DNA of 57,652 nt from Candidatus Methylobacter favarea (GCF_902806695.1 NZ_CADCXN010000048.1:1-57652); one strand, 5' to 3'. Numbered from the stretch's first letter, positions 28,730 through 38,928 are shown. Notes: generated by a model from the letters alone, not told the origin. Made by a program: numbers and translations.

Positions 28730-29512
28730 TTAATTCTTGCGACCGGCAACCATTAGAAGATTTACACTGCCAAAATAGACGCCTTCTGAATCGGCTTGTT
28801 TAAGGGCCATCTGCCAGCGATAGAGTTCTTCTTTGTTAATAACGCCCGACCTAAGGGCTTCCTGTTCAACTCTTTCAGCCTGCATTCCCAAGCGCGCCAA
28901 GATATAATTCGGAGTAGCGGCAGGAAACACCTCAAATGAAATATCAGCCAGATTTTGCTGTTTGAACAAGCGGTATAATTTTCGTCCCGAGTATCCATTT
29001 TGCAAATAACCTTCAGCAACATAACGAGCAAGTCGGCGCTCAATATCAGTTTCATCACTATCTATTGAAAGGCTTCCCCAATCCGTATCCATTACTACCA
29101 GCCAGCCGCCTGATTTTGTTACTCTGGTCATTTCCGATAAAGCTTGAGCGGGATTGGATAAATGCTCAAACAAGCGCTCACTACGGCAGGCATCAAAATA
29201 ATCTGTTTCAAAGGGCAGTGACATAGCATCAACTCGCTGATGTCTAACCCATGTATTTACCCCTGCCTGCTCAGCATGGTGCTCGGCTTCGGCAATCATG
29301 GCCTCATCATGATCTGCGCCAATGACTTGGCCGTTTACGCCCACCAATGGCGCTAAAGGAATCGTATCCGTGCCGGGACCACAACCCAAATCCAGCACCT
29401 TATGGCCGGGCTGAATATGCATAAGCCCGTACGAGCGCTGCTTGATGGGATGAAGCTGGTTTGCCATGACGCGGAGGACTTCCGGGTCTACATAGCCTTT
29501 GGATTGAGCCAT
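28730..29512 (-). CDS. Class I SAM-dependent methyltransferase
   Basis: A 260-residue methyltransferase with motif I VLDLGCGPGTDTIPLA, acidic loop IGADHDEAM, a DAMSLPF motif II and the FEHLSNPAQALSEMTRVTKSGG region typical of UbiE/COQ5-like and small-molecule methyltransferases. The substrate cannot be inferred. It is monocistronic, convergent with purD and not linked to a pathway. The C-terminal 80 residues (LFKQQNLADISFEVFPA onward) are a variable cap. Confidence 0.85.
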   Translation of the reverse strand: MAQSKGYVDPEVLRVMANQLHPIKQRSYGLMHIQPGHKVLDLGCGPGTDTIPLAPLVGVNGQVIGADHDEAMIAEAEHHAEQAGVNTWVRHQRVDAMSLPFETDYFDACRSERLFEHLSNPAQALSEMTRVTKSGGWLVVMDTDWGSLSIDSDETDIERRLARYVAEGYLQNGYSGRKLYRLFKQQNLADISFEVFPAATPNYILARLGMQAERVEQEALRSGVINKEELYRWQMALKQADSEGVYFGSVNLLMVAGRKN

Positions 29513-29745
29513 TATTTATCCTTGCCAGTTGGGGTCATGTTGAATTTGTTTAAACAATTGAAATTTATAATTCGCAAAGTAGCGAATAGTTTTGCTGCAC
29601 CTCAAGCTCTTTTACTCCATAAACAAAAGATATAAAAAAACCGGCAATATTATGTAAAAACTCCAAATATTAAGTGTAGACTGAATCTATCAGTATGTCG
29701 AACCTGAACATTTTCCAATGGCATGTTCTATGTATGGCAAGCGGA

Positions 29746-29946
29746 TCAAATCAGATGAATCGCCTTTAGCTGCTTATTGATCTGCAATTGCTCATCCAGC
29801 GGGCTAAAGACACTCTGGCATCTTGTTAATGACTTAACGGGAATGCCCGGATAATAAAGCTGCCAAAAAGTAACTTCCAATTGCTTACTTATAGAATCTG
29901 TCCACCCTGGGTAGCAAGCTTTAACGAGAAGCTTATTGACTATATC
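29746..29946 (-). pseudogene. Possible gene remnant, unrecognised
   Basis: One frame stays open for 66 codons between two stops and lacks a start codon. Its translation looks protein-like, with KACYPGWTDSISKQL and FWQLYYPGIPVKSL. It lies in a 757-bp gap (29513-30269) that otherwise shows no gene. It may be the C-terminus of a decayed gene. I could not assign a family, and chance is possible. Confidence 0.25.
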
Positions 29947-30269
29947 TCAGCAAGTGAAACTGTATTTATTCATTGGCTCAGCGTAATAGCTTTCTTCGCT
30001 AATTAAAAGAGCAAATGAACCTGTAGTCCTTCCATAGCTTTTTTTGCCGATAGAAACTATACTATTTTAAGTTTCCCAGAACTGAAACAATCAGTTGTGT
30101 TGAGGATTTTAAATCAGTTTGATGCGAGTTTACTCGGGTTGTTATAAATTGAAGAGTTTCAGAATGCATAAAGTGCAAACATCCTTTTCAACATCCCGAA
30201 GCCATTCAACAGAATTCGTAGTTAACAATTATTTCCGCTATCAATAACCATTAAATAAGAGGCAGTTTC

Positions 30270-31037
30270 TTGACCAATACAATCATTGATCATTTTGATC
30301 AATATTTTGAAATGGTACCCGCGATTTCCGATGAACTTAAAAATGAAGTCTATAAACTGCGTTATCAGGTGTTTTGCATTGAAAATGAAATATTTAATCC
30401 TGAACTCTATCCTGATAACCTTGAATATGATGACTTTGACCAGCATTCGGTTCATTATCTGATTCGTCACCGCAAGTCCGGCGAATATGCCGCGACCACT
30501 CGACTTATCCTACCTGACCCGAATAACGCGGATAAATTATTTCCTGTTGAACTATATTGCCAGATAGATAATGTTGCCGAAATGCAGCCTATTGATCGAA
30601 AGCACTTGGGGGAAGTATCCCGCTTTGGTATATCGAAAGCATTTAAAAAAAGAAAAAATGAAGCCCATACGTTAGCGGCTATTACTTCTAATTGGCAAGA
30701 TTATTTCACCCCGGACGAACGCCGGGTTTTTCCCCATCTTAGTCTCGCTTTAATTGCTTGTTTCATTAAAGCAAGCTATGAAAACGATATTCATTATTTA
30801 TTTGGCGCTATAGAGCCGGCTATTTTCCGTCTTAAATCACACTTGGGTATCAATTTAATAAAAATAGGCCCGTTGACAAATTATCACGGCAACCGGCGGC
30901 CAGCGGTGATAAAAATAACCAATATGCTTGATTGCATAGCTAAAAAAAACATGGGGGTTTGGAATTTTCTGACTAATACAGGAGGTGTTGGACAAGCCCG
31001 GCCTCATGAAGCAAGCCAAACCCGCAAGACTCAATAG
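30270..31037 (+). CDS. PEP-CTERM/exosortase system-associated acyltransferase
   Basis: A 255-residue protein with the layout of the exosortase-associated acyltransferase family (TIGR03694): EVYKLRYQVFCIENEIF, then FDQHSVHYLIRHRKSGEYAATTRLI, and GEVSRFGISKAF. The family is related to N-acyl amino-acid and autoinducer synthases of GNAT fold. Known family members occur only in genomes with PEP-CTERM proteins and an exosortase. The start appears to be TTG at 30270, after an AGAGG 8 bp upstream; the first ATG (30312) would cut into the conserved N-terminus. No exosortase gene is nearby, but a PEP-CTERM protein is encoded at 47.8 kb. Confidence 0.85.
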   Translation: MTNTIIDHFDQYFEMVPAISDELKNEVYKLRYQVFCIENEIFNPELYPDNLEYDDFDQHSVHYLIRHRKSGEYAATTRLILPDPNNADKLFPVELYCQIDNVAEMQPIDRKHLGEVSRFGISKAFKKRKNEAHTLAAITSNWQDYFTPDERRVFPHLSLALIACFIKASYENDIHYLFGAIEPAIFRLKSHLGINLIKIGPLTNYHGNRRPAVIKITNMLDCIAKKNMGVWNFLTNTGGVGQARPHEASQTRKTQ

Positions 31038-31190
31038 CCCGGATGGAGCCTCATACTACGAGATTTAGCCTCGAAACAGAGAGAGAGCATGGAGCAATGA
31101 ACAGACAGTTAAATACCGCTCCTTTTTGTCTACCTGTATTAGGGCGGAGCCCTTGATATAAGCTTCACAAGTCAAAAACATTGGATAGCA

Positions 31191-33326
31191 TCAAAAGTTA
31201 ACCGATGCTTCAAGATAAAAGCTCCTTCCAGGCATAGGCAGATTTTGAGGCAAAGGAGCCGCCGGTTCATAATATTTTGTATCGAACGCATTGCGTAAAG
31301 AGGCGGCAAGATTGAGATGGCCGAACAGTTTTTTACCGCGCAGTGTAAAATCGATTGTTTCATAATCGTTCAACTTTTGGTTATCGCCGGGTAAAGGGTT
31401 TCTGCCGCCTATCCAGTTAAGCTGGGGCTGAAAGTGCCAGTTCGGCATAAATTGCCACTGAAAAGCAACATAAACATGATGTTCGGGTACAACTGCCACT
31501 TGTTGATTGGTTACTTCATTAATTGCATGTTGCCATGCATAATTGCCTTTCACATTCCATTGCTCACTCCATTGCCAGTTCCATTCGAATTCAGTTCCAT
31601 AGCCGTTTTGATCGCCGCTGTTTTGATAGATATTTATTAGTCTGCCGGGTTCAGGAACTGCCGATATAAGATTGTGAATTTGATAATAATACACATTGAC
31701 AGCGGTTCTCAGGGATGAAAACGGCCGGTAGTCCAAGGCCCATTCATAAGTATTGATAATTTCGGGATTTAAATCTTTATTGCCCAGCACTACCGGATTA
31801 TTCTGGGTAAACTGTTCTGCAAAATTAGGTGCCCTAAATGCCCTTCCATACAAAATCTTGCTGGTGATTTGTTTATTAATATCCCAGACAAGAGCAACAC
31901 GCGGATTGGCGGTGCCGCCAAAATCAGAATATTGATCATAACGTATGCCTGCGGTCAACCGCCAATTATCAGCTAGCTGCCATTCATCCTGCGCTATCAA
32001 AGACCAGATTGTCCGGTGAACATTTGGCAAATATGCAAAAGATGTACCCGTTCCATTCGTTAATCTGCCATCTACCACAGGGGGAAGAGGCGCACCATAG
32101 CCGAAGTTTCTACTGTCCGTTGGAGTAATTTCTTCATAGCGAAAACCGGCGCCAAATCGCAGTAGGTGATGGTCCAGTCCCTTGTAGATTGAACTCAATT
32201 CCAGTGAGGGTATCTTCTCTGTCCGACCTAAATTAAGAATCATTCCATCAGGAAATGCAACTAATGAACTGGAAGAGGAGACATTTATATTGCCATCAGA
32301 ACCTATAGGCAACAACGCATTGTCCGGGAAAAGCTGAAATTTACCCTGAGCATCAGTCTGAAGGTAGCTCAGATGAGCTGTCAGCTCCCAATTCTCACGC
32401 CAGTCTTCGGTAGAAAATTGCACATCGCCCAGATATTGTTCACCGTTGCCGCTCCCTTTGGGATCCAATGCACCTGCCGCGCCTCCACGAGTGCCTGAGT
32501 TAATAGTATTAAATGCCCAGAAACCAATATTCCAATGCTTGCGCTGCAGATTAAGATGGCCATTGAAAATTTCATAGCGCGTATTTAATGCACCCGGAGC
32601 ATGAGAGGCATGCGTTCCAAATAACCTATCAAAACCGCTTTGAGCATCGGCGTTAACAATGCGCCCGCCCTCGCCCGCAGTATGCTGATATTGCAGACTG
32701 GCCGCAACATCCCAGCCCGCCCACTGAGCACCATACTGTCCCCATCCACTCTGAGTGCTGTGGTCCCCTGCACGCGCACCCAGTGCGGCTCCGTTGATGT
32801 CTTTGGCATTTTTTGTGATGATATTGATAACGCCGGCAAAAGCATCGGCGCCATGCAATGCCGAGCCTGGCCCGCGGATAACCTCCACGCGCTGAATAGC
32901 ATCGATAGGCAGTTCGGTACCGGTCATTAATGTTCCCTGAAAAGGCGTGGTTATACGTGTGCCGTTTAACAACATTAAAACTTGAGAGTTTTGCGTATTA
33001 CGGATGCCGCGAATACTGTAACTATAATCATAGGTATTCTGCTGAAGACTGGCATGAACGCCCGGCACTGTTTCCAGAACCTCATGCAGTTCTGTCGCGC
33101 CCATTGACTTAATTTGTTCAGCGGTAATAACACTGGTCACAGCAGCAGACTGAAAAATCGGCTTTGGCGTTCCAGTAGCAATGGTGACCGGTATCGCAGC
33201 TAGTTCAGCAGGCGACTTGGAAAAGAAATCCTCTACTTCTTCTTCAGCATTTGCTTTAGTTATGGCCAAACTTGAGCAGAATAAAACCGCTAAACAACGG
33301 ATAATTATTTTGGAGGAAATACTCAT
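31191..33326 (-). CDS. TonB-dependent outer-membrane receptor
   Basis: A 711-residue protein: signal peptide ending near ANA (about 1-27), plug domain about 50-170 (AEQIKSMGATELHEVLETVP, VEVIRGPGSALHGADAFAGV, INIITK), and a 22-strand barrel ending in the aromatic residue of FYLEASVNF. Repeats such as GIRYDQYSDFGG and KILYGRAFRAPNF are typical of ferrisiderophore/vitamin/copper receptors. The ligand is unknown. Its ATG overlaps the GGDEF-EAL gene stop (ATGA at 33323-33326), so it is the third gene of a c-di-GMP signalling operon. Confidence 0.92.
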   Translation of the reverse strand: MSISSKIIIRCLAVLFCSSLAITKANAEEEVEDFFSKSPAELAAIPVTIATGTPKPIFQSAAVTSVITAEQIKSMGATELHEVLETVPGVHASLQQNTYDYSYSIRGIRNTQNSQVLMLLNGTRITTPFQGTLMTGTELPIDAIQRVEVIRGPGSALHGADAFAGVINIITKNAKDINGAALGARAGDHSTQSGWGQYGAQWAGWDVAASLQYQHTAGEGGRIVNADAQSGFDRLFGTHASHAPGALNTRYEIFNGHLNLQRKHWNIGFWAFNTINSGTRGGAAGALDPKGSGNGEQYLGDVQFSTEDWRENWELTAHLSYLQTDAQGKFQLFPDNALLPIGSDGNINVSSSSSLVAFPDGMILNLGRTEKIPSLELSSIYKGLDHHLLRFGAGFRYEEITPTDSRNFGYGAPLPPVVDGRLTNGTGTSFAYLPNVHRTIWSLIAQDEWQLADNWRLTAGIRYDQYSDFGGTANPRVALVWDINKQITSKILYGRAFRAPNFAEQFTQNNPVVLGNKDLNPEIINTYEWALDYRPFSSLRTAVNVYYYQIHNLISAVPEPGRLINIYQNSGDQNGYGTEFEWNWQWSEQWNVKGNYAWQHAINEVTNQQVAVVPEHHVYVAFQWQFMPNWHFQPQLNWIGGRNPLPGDNQKLNDYETIDFTLRGKKLFGHLNLAASLRNAFDTKYYEPAAPLPQNLPMPGRSFYLEASVNF

Positions 33327-35731
33327 GCCGCAGCCCCTGAAAAGGGCTTAATCAATTTAAGTTCATCCAGCGGTACCGGTTTTCCAATACCGTAACCTTG
33401 CGCGTAATCGACCCCTAGCACATTCAGCAGGTTGAAGATTTGTTCATTTTCAACAAACTCCGCTATCGTCTTTTTATTCATAACGTGTCCAACTTCGTTA
33501 ATTGACTTAACCATAGCCAAATCAACTTTGTCATCCAGAATATCTTTAACAAATAAACCATCAATTTTAAGAAAATCTACCGGCAGGTTTTTTAAATAGG
33601 CAAAAGAAGACAAGCCGCTGCCAAAGTCATCCAGTGAAAAAGAACAGCCCTGCTCCCTCAATTTATTAATAAATTTAGTCGCATAGGATAAATTTGCAAT
33701 AGCCGCGGTTTCGGTAATTTCAAAACAGATCTTATGCGTGGGCACTTCCCATCTGATGAGTTGTTCTGAAATAAAAGCCAGCATGGATTCATTAGACATC
33801 GACAGGCCGGATAAATTGACCGAACACAGCGACAGGTTGTTCAGAAATCCGGGTTTTTCGGCAATCCACTGGAGCAGATTGCTAATTACCCATCTATCCA
33901 TCGCAGAAGCCAGATTATATCTTTCCGCCGCCGGTAAAAAGGCTCCGGGAGGAATAATATGATTTCGGCCGTCACAATAGCGAACCAGAGTTTCAAAATG
34001 CAATCCTTCCTCTTTGTTTCCCCCACACAGCGGCACTATCGGCTGACCATACAGGCGAAAACGATTGTTATCCAGACCCTGCTTTATTTTTTCCACCCAT
34101 TGCATTTCCCCCTGGCGCATAGCCAACTCTTCATCGTCAGGGCGAAAGACATGCACCCGGTTTCGGCCTTTATCTTTTGCCGCGTAACAAGCCGCATCAG
34201 CTTCTTTAAGCAAATTGACAGCATTGCCGCTGGCATCATTTACAGCTGAAATGCCTATGCTTACGCCGACCGTAAAGCTTCTGTCTTCCCAGGCAAAATG
34301 AAAATCCCTGACTATATCGCGTAATTTTTCACAGGCAAGAATAGCCTGACTTAACGAACAGTTATACATTAACACGCCAAACTCATCGCCTCCCAGACGA
34401 GCTACAAAATCATTTTGCCGTACATGTTTTCTTAATAAGTCGCCTAATTGCCTGAGCAGTTCATCTCCGGCAAGATGTCCGCAGGTATCGTTAATTACCT
34501 TGAACTGATCAAGATCCAGATAACACAGGGCATGTTCAGAGCTATCTGTATGCGCTAATGCTACAGCCTGCTTGATATAGCTATCGAACTGGCTGCGATT
34601 GGCCAAACCTGTCAACGCGTCATGACTGGCTTGATAGGCGATTTTTTCATTGAGCAGGCGGGCTTCTGTTATATCTTCACAGACCAGCAATAAACTCTTC
34701 TGCTGGTTTTCATTTTCACTGAGCCGGGCGGTGGCTCTTACCCAAATAAGCCGGCCCTTCTGACAGGCCATTCTGAATTCCTGTTTATGCACGCGCGCAG
34801 GTTTGTTCAGGCAGCGTTCCACCAAATCCTGCAACATGAGCGAATCCTCTGAGTAAATAAAATCAAAAAGCGAACAGTTTTGTAATTCTTCAACAGCTAA
34901 ATCAAGCTGTTTGGCCCCGGTGCAGTTAACCGAAAAAATACGGCCGTCATCGGCAAGATTGAATACCATGGTCGGATTATCGTCATATAAAGCCAGATAG
35001 CGATCTTTTGCATGGGTCAGAGCCTGGTTTTGAGTTCCTACTATGCCAATCAAGCCATTAAAGGCGTCAACCAGAACGCCCAGATCATCGTTATTAACTT
35101 TAACGGCACGCAATGAATAATCCTTAGTATCACTGATAGCTTTAACAGTGATTAGAAGTTTTTTTATCGGCGAGGAAACAAGTTTCAACAAAGGTGTTGA
35201 TAAAAAGAAAGTAAGTACCGAGACACCCACCAGCACTAAAAATATAATGCCGATAAATTGCATTTTGCGCCAATAGGTGGTGGTCAAATTGGCATGGATA
35301 TACACTGTACCCAGTTCATCGCCATCCACCACAATTGGTTTGACGACGATTAGCTGAATACCTTCAAAGTGTGTATTTTCATCCTTTATTGCTAAAGGAC
35401 ATGCAGATTCTGCTGTAGTATTTTTTAATAACCTGGCAAAAACCGCGCCTTTGGAATCATAAAGACAGGCAGTTTGTACTTCGGGTAAATTAAGGAGCAC
35501 AGCAAGGTTTTCATTGGCTAGATTCCTGTCATCAAACATTAACGCCGCCGTACTGCGATTTCCCACGATTTCTGCCAGAGTTGACAAGTCATCGCGGGTG
35601 TTGCGCTGAAACTCGGAAATTTCCAGCATTATCAAAAACACACCGGCAAATAATAGCGAGATAAAACCGGAAAATACTAAAATCAGCAACAGCTTCTGAT
35701 TTATTGACAGAGTACGAACAAATCTAATCAT
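33323..35731 (-). CDS. YfiN-like membrane GGDEF-EAL protein with PAS domain
   Basis: About 802 residues. An N-terminal transmembrane helix, a periplasmic CHASE8-type sensor (about 35-140; STAALMFDDRNLANENL), a second helix (about 150-180), HAMP, a PAS domain (about 250-370), GGDEF near 445 (intact GGDEF) and EAL near 580 (here ETL, with FEITETAAI and LDDFGSGLSS). Both cyclase and phosphodiesterase motifs look usable. The start at 35731 uses AAGGA and overlaps the YfiR-like gene by 8 bp; an ATG at 35776 is in frame but inside that gene. Confidence 0.9.
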   Translation of the reverse strand: MIRFVRTLSINQKLLLILVFSGFISLLFAGVFLIMLEISEFQRNTRDDLSTLAEIVGNRSTAALMFDDRNLANENLAVLLNLPEVQTACLYDSKGAVFARLLKNTTAESACPLAIKDENTHFEGIQLIVVKPIVVDGDELGTVYIHANLTTTYWRKMQFIGIIFLVLVGVSVLTFFLSTPLLKLVSSPIKKLLITVKAISDTKDYSLRAVKVNNDDLGVLVDAFNGLIGIVGTQNQALTHAKDRYLALYDDNPTMVFNLADDGRIFSVNCTGAKQLDLAVEELQNCSLFDFIYSEDSLMLQDLVERCLNKPARVHKQEFRMACQKGRLIWVRATARLSENENQQKSLLLVCEDITEARLLNEKIAYQASHDALTGLANRSQFDSYIKQAVALAHTDSSEHALCYLDLDQFKVINDTCGHLAGDELLRQLGDLLRKHVRQNDFVARLGGDEFGVLMYNCSLSQAILACEKLRDIVRDFHFAWEDRSFTVGVSIGISAVNDASGNAVNLLKEADAACYAAKDKGRNRVHVFRPDDEELAMRQGEMQWVEKIKQGLDNNRFRLYGQPIVPLCGGNKEEGLHFETLVRYCDGRNHIIPPGAFLPAAERYNLASAMDRWVISNLLQWIAEKPGFLNNLSLCSVNLSGLSMSNESMLAFISEQLIRWEVPTHKICFEITETAAIANLSYATKFINKLREQGCSFSLDDFGSGLSSFAYLKNLPVDFLKIDGLFVKDILDDKVDLAMVKSINEVGHVMNKKTIAEFVENEQIFNLLNVLGVDYAQGYGIGKPVPLDELKLIKPFSGAAA

Positions 35732-36317
35732 TGCCTTGTCCTTCAACAAGCTCAGCAACTTCCAATAATTTTGCACTGATTGTCAAATGACTGTACTTAA
35801 GCGCATTCATATTGATTTGCAATTTTATTTTGCCTTGCCTTTGAACAAAGCCAATCATTCCTCCTCGTCTTGCAAAGCCTTCATTTTGGCCGACGGTTAA
35901 TGTTCTATCTCCATCACGGCCGGCAAAAACATTTTTAATAGAAAAATTATTATCAAGCGAAGCGTCAATAAAAAGAATATGGCATTGCTGATTATTGCTG
36001 GGGGCTTCATGCCCGGACAGAGCAGACTGTCGGAAGGCATTTAAATCCTCAAATCTGAAGAGCTTAATAGGCCGACCAAATGCCGATCGTTTTTCGATGG
36101 GATCAATTAAACTGCCAAAAGGATCTGTCCCGAGAATACAAAGATTAAAGGTTTGAGAATTATCTTCAGGCCAAGTGACAAATTTAGTGAAGTTATATAA
36201 ATAACCTGCCTTAATTTTATATTCTACATTTGAATCTGAATCTTCAGCTAGCAGTAGCTGCGAGAATAGTAAAAAGGTTAAGCCAAATAAAGCCCAAGGT
36301 AAGTGGATAATCTTCAT
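35724..36317 (-). CDS. YfiR family (DUF4154) periplasmic protein
   Basis: A 197-residue secreted protein: signal peptide about 1-24 (ending LLLAED region), then the DUF4154 domain with YKIKAGYLYNFTKFVTWP, FNLCILGTDPFG, CHILFIDAS, TLTVGQNEGFARRGGMIGF and the C-terminal INMNALKYSHLTISAKLL. YfiR in Pseudomonas represses the diguanylate cyclase YfiN from the periplasm. Here it overlaps and precedes a YfiN-like sensor, which supports the same function. The third partner, lipoprotein YfiB, is absent and a TonB receptor takes its place. Confidence 0.9.
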   Translation of the reverse strand: MKIIHLPWALFGLTFLLFSQLLLAEDSDSNVEYKIKAGYLYNFTKFVTWPEDNSQTFNLCILGTDPFGSLIDPIEKRSAFGRPIKLFRFEDLNAFRQSALSGHEAPSNNQQCHILFIDASLDNNFSIKNVFAGRDGDRTLTVGQNEGFARRGGMIGFVQRQGKIKLQINMNALKYSHLTISAKLLEVAELVEGQGND

Positions 36318-36429
36318 TTCTCCGTGGCGTGTAGTTGTGCAAAAAGATTGGAAGCCGCAATTTTCTACTGATAATTCCTGGGATTACCGCTTAATCCTAT
36401 CCCAAGTCTAGCCTACAAGGAGAAAATTG

Positions 36430-37728
36430 TTACCCGGCAAAAAACCTTTTCATTACTCTTATCATATAGTCATGATCCAATGCGCCGGCGCTTTCCCGGA
36501 TACTGTGCATGGCCCATAGGGGGTTGCCGACATCCACGGCCCGGATACCGAGCTTTGCTGAAATGATGGGGCCGATTGTGCTGCCGCAAGGCAGATCGCT
36601 GCGATGAGAATACTTTTGATAGGGCACCCGGGCCTGCTTGCACCAGTCAGCGAACATGGCTTCGGAAATGCTTTCCGAGCTGTATCGAAGACTGGCATTC
36701 ACCTTAATCACAGGACCTTGATTAACGATGACTTTATGGTCCGGATCGTAGGCATAGGGAAAACCGGGTTGATAAGCATGCGCCATATCGGCACTGATCA
36801 TGAAACTTTGAGCCAGGGCCCGGGAAAAATCTTCCCGGCCGGTTTCATGAGCCAGAGCAATTCGCTGAAGAATATCCGGCAGAAAATTGCCATTGGCGCC
36901 TTTATTACTTTCACTGCCAACTTCTTCATGGTCAAATAAAACGCATACCAGCGTATTATCGGATTTTAAAGCCGGTTCATCCAGCAATGCCTCTATAGCG
37001 GCATGACAGGATGCCAGATTATCCAGCTGGCTATCTGCATAAAATTCATTTTCAGCACCCCAGAATGCGCCTTTCTGCGTGTCATAAATATTCAGATCCC
37101 AGGCTAAGATTCGCTCCGCCTCAATACCTGATTGCTGTTGCAGCAATGAGACAAAATAAGGCTGCGGCAATTGTTCCCGGGTGAGCGACAAGATCAATGG
37201 CAACTCATTCTGCTTATGCAGTTTTAAGCCTTCCTCATTGACGTTTCTATTCATATGAATAGCCAGATTAGGTAAGCGCAACAGGACATTGTCAAATTTG
37301 ATTAACGAACTGGTTATGCTTCCTGTATCATTTTTATAGCTAATCCGCCCGGCAAGACTCAAATCCCGGTCGGCAAACGTCGCGAGAATGGGCCCTCCAT
37401 ACATTTCAACGCTCACTCTTAAATAGCCATCCACAGCATTTGCCGCATTCGGCTTTACTCTTAATCCCGGCGAATCCGTATGGGCGCCAATGATTTTAAA
37501 GCCGGTTTCAACCAAAGGTTTTTGCCCGATTACAAAAGCTATAATGGAAGAATCATCGCGGCTGACGTAATAGCGCCCGCCCGGGCATAATACCCACAGG
37601 TCTGTTTCTTCCAGCTTTATAAACTGAAACGCCGCCAACCTGATTTCAATGCTGTTAACGGCATGCCAGGGACTGGGGCTGGCATCAATAAAATCCAGCA
37701 GGCTTTGAACCTGTTGCGAGGTATTCAT
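36430..37728 (-). CDS. M18 family aminopeptidase
   Basis: A 432-residue zinc aminopeptidase of the M18 (aspartyl aminopeptidase) family, cutting N-terminal acidic residues. The metal and catalytic motifs are GAHTDSPGLRVKP, QLDNLASCHAA, FDHEEVGSES, MISADMAHAY and SDLPCGSTIGPI. The length is typical (E. coli lacks it; yeast Ape4 is similar). It is monocistronic on the minus strand, 112 bp upstream of the YfiR-like gene and downstream of mtkB. Confidence 0.93.
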   Translation of the reverse strand: MNTSQQVQSLLDFIDASPSPWHAVNSIEIRLAAFQFIKLEETDLWVLCPGGRYYVSRDDSSIIAFVIGQKPLVETGFKIIGAHTDSPGLRVKPNAANAVDGYLRVSVEMYGGPILATFADRDLSLAGRISYKNDTGSITSSLIKFDNVLLRLPNLAIHMNRNVNEEGLKLHKQNELPLILSLTREQLPQPYFVSLLQQQSGIEAERILAWDLNIYDTQKGAFWGAENEFYADSQLDNLASCHAAIEALLDEPALKSDNTLVCVLFDHEEVGSESNKGANGNFLPDILQRIALAHETGREDFSRALAQSFMISADMAHAYQPGFPYAYDPDHKVIVNQGPVIKVNASLRYSSESISEAMFADWCKQARVPYQKYSHRSDLPCGSTIGPIISAKLGIRAVDVGNPLWAMHSIRESAGALDHDYMIRVMKRFFAG

Positions 37729-38040
37729 GACTTAGCTTGCAGATCTAGTGAGGCCGAGTTAAGAAGGCGTAAGGCGGCTGTTTCCTATAATACATTATAT
37801 TCTGCCTATGGCTCCGGCAATAGGCAGGGGACGGCCTGGCCGGCCTTATTGCAATGGAGAAGGTAATTGAATTATTGGCTGTATGGATGATCGGCATAGC
37901 ATTTCAACGGCTTTTGCTAAAGTATCAGGTTCACTGCTGACGGTAATATTGCCAGGCTTGAGAATTTATAGACCGCTGCTAATGCAAACCAGCGCTCTTA
38001 GGAAAATGTCCCCACTGAGAAATGGGGAATCAGATGAAGC
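37729..38040. other. Intergenic region between mtkB and M18 peptidase gene
   Basis: About 310 bp. It contains the mtkB 3' end and the peptidase promoter. I see no convincing gene or strong hairpin in it. Confidence 0.45.
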
Positions 38041-38928
38041 TTACATACTCGCCAATACTGCCGCAACCGTTGTGCCCATTGCCGCCGGAGTTGGTGAGAT
38101 AGTGACTCCCAAATCTTTCAGCATTGCCACTTTTTCTGCAGCGCTTTCACCGGCGGACGAAATAATTGCACCTGCGTGGCCCATGCGGCGGCCTTCCGGG
38201 GCAGTTAAGCCGGCGATGTAAGCAACCAGGGGTTTACTCATATTTTCTTTGGCAAAAATACCGGCGTCAACCTCTTGTGGCCCGCCAATCTCACCAATCA
38301 TCGCCACCACCCGGGTTTCGGGATCTTGCTCAAATTTTTCCAGAATATCGCGATGGGAACTGCCGTTAATAGGATCGCCGCCGATGCCCACGGAGCTGGA
38401 AATGCCGATGCCGAGCCGCCGCATCTGGTCAGCGGCTTCGTAGCCCAGAGTACCAGAGCGACTCACAACACCAACATTACCCGGAATATAAATATGGCCA
38501 GGCATAATACCCAGCATCGCGCGGCCCGGGCTGATTGTACCGGCACAGTTAGGCCCGGTTAGAAGCATTCGTTGTTCTTTAGGAAAACGGCACAGAAAGT
38601 TTTTAACGGTCATCATATCCTGGGTAGGAATACCATCGGTAACCGCCACACAATATTTGATCCCTGCATCAGCCGCTTCCATAATAGAATCGGCAGCGAA
38701 TGCAGGTGGAACAAAAATAATACTGGCCTCGGCGCCCGCCTGCTGTACGGCTTCTTTTACGGTGTTAAAGACCGGCAGACCCAAATGCTTTTGGCCGCCT
38801 TTGCCCGGCGTGATTCCGCCTACCACATTGGAACCATATTTAATCATGTCCTGGGCGTGAAAAGTACCGATTTTACCCGTGAACCCTTGAACGACAATGC
38901 GAGTATGCTCGTCAATTAAAATAGCCAT
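38041..38928 (-). CDS. mtkB: Malate thiokinase (malate-CoA ligase) alpha-type subunit
   Basis: A 295-residue homologue of the SucD alpha subunit of succinyl-CoA synthetase. It has the CoA-binding GFTGKIGTFHAQ, a phosphohistidine loop in GRRMGHAGAI and GPNCAGTISPG. The neighbouring mtkA and mcl genes make malate-CoA ligase the right reading: with MtkA it forms malyl-CoA from malate, ATP and CoA in the serine cycle. It begins 2 bp after mtkA. Which nucleotide is used cannot be read from the sequence. True SucCD would lie beside sucAB, which is not present. Confidence 0.9.
   Translation of the reverse strand: MAILIDEHTRIVVQGFTGKIGTFHAQDMIKYGSNVVGGITPGKGGQKHLGLPVFNTVKEAVQQAGAEASIIFVPPAFAADSIMEAADAGIKYCVAVTDGIPTQDMMTVKNFLCRFPKEQRMLLTGPNCAGTISPGRAMLGIMPGHIYIPGNVGVVSRSGTLGYEAADQMRRLGIGISSSVGIGGDPINGSSHRDILEKFEQDPETRVVAMIGEIGGPQEVDAGIFAKENMSKPLVAYIAGLTAPEGRRMGHAGAIISSAGESAAEKVAMLKDLGVTISPTPAAMGTTVAAVLASM

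Noticed and set aside
37883-38221. 112-codon plus-strand frame overlapping the mtkB end
   Set aside because: The second half is antisense to mtkB and the first half has no family features.
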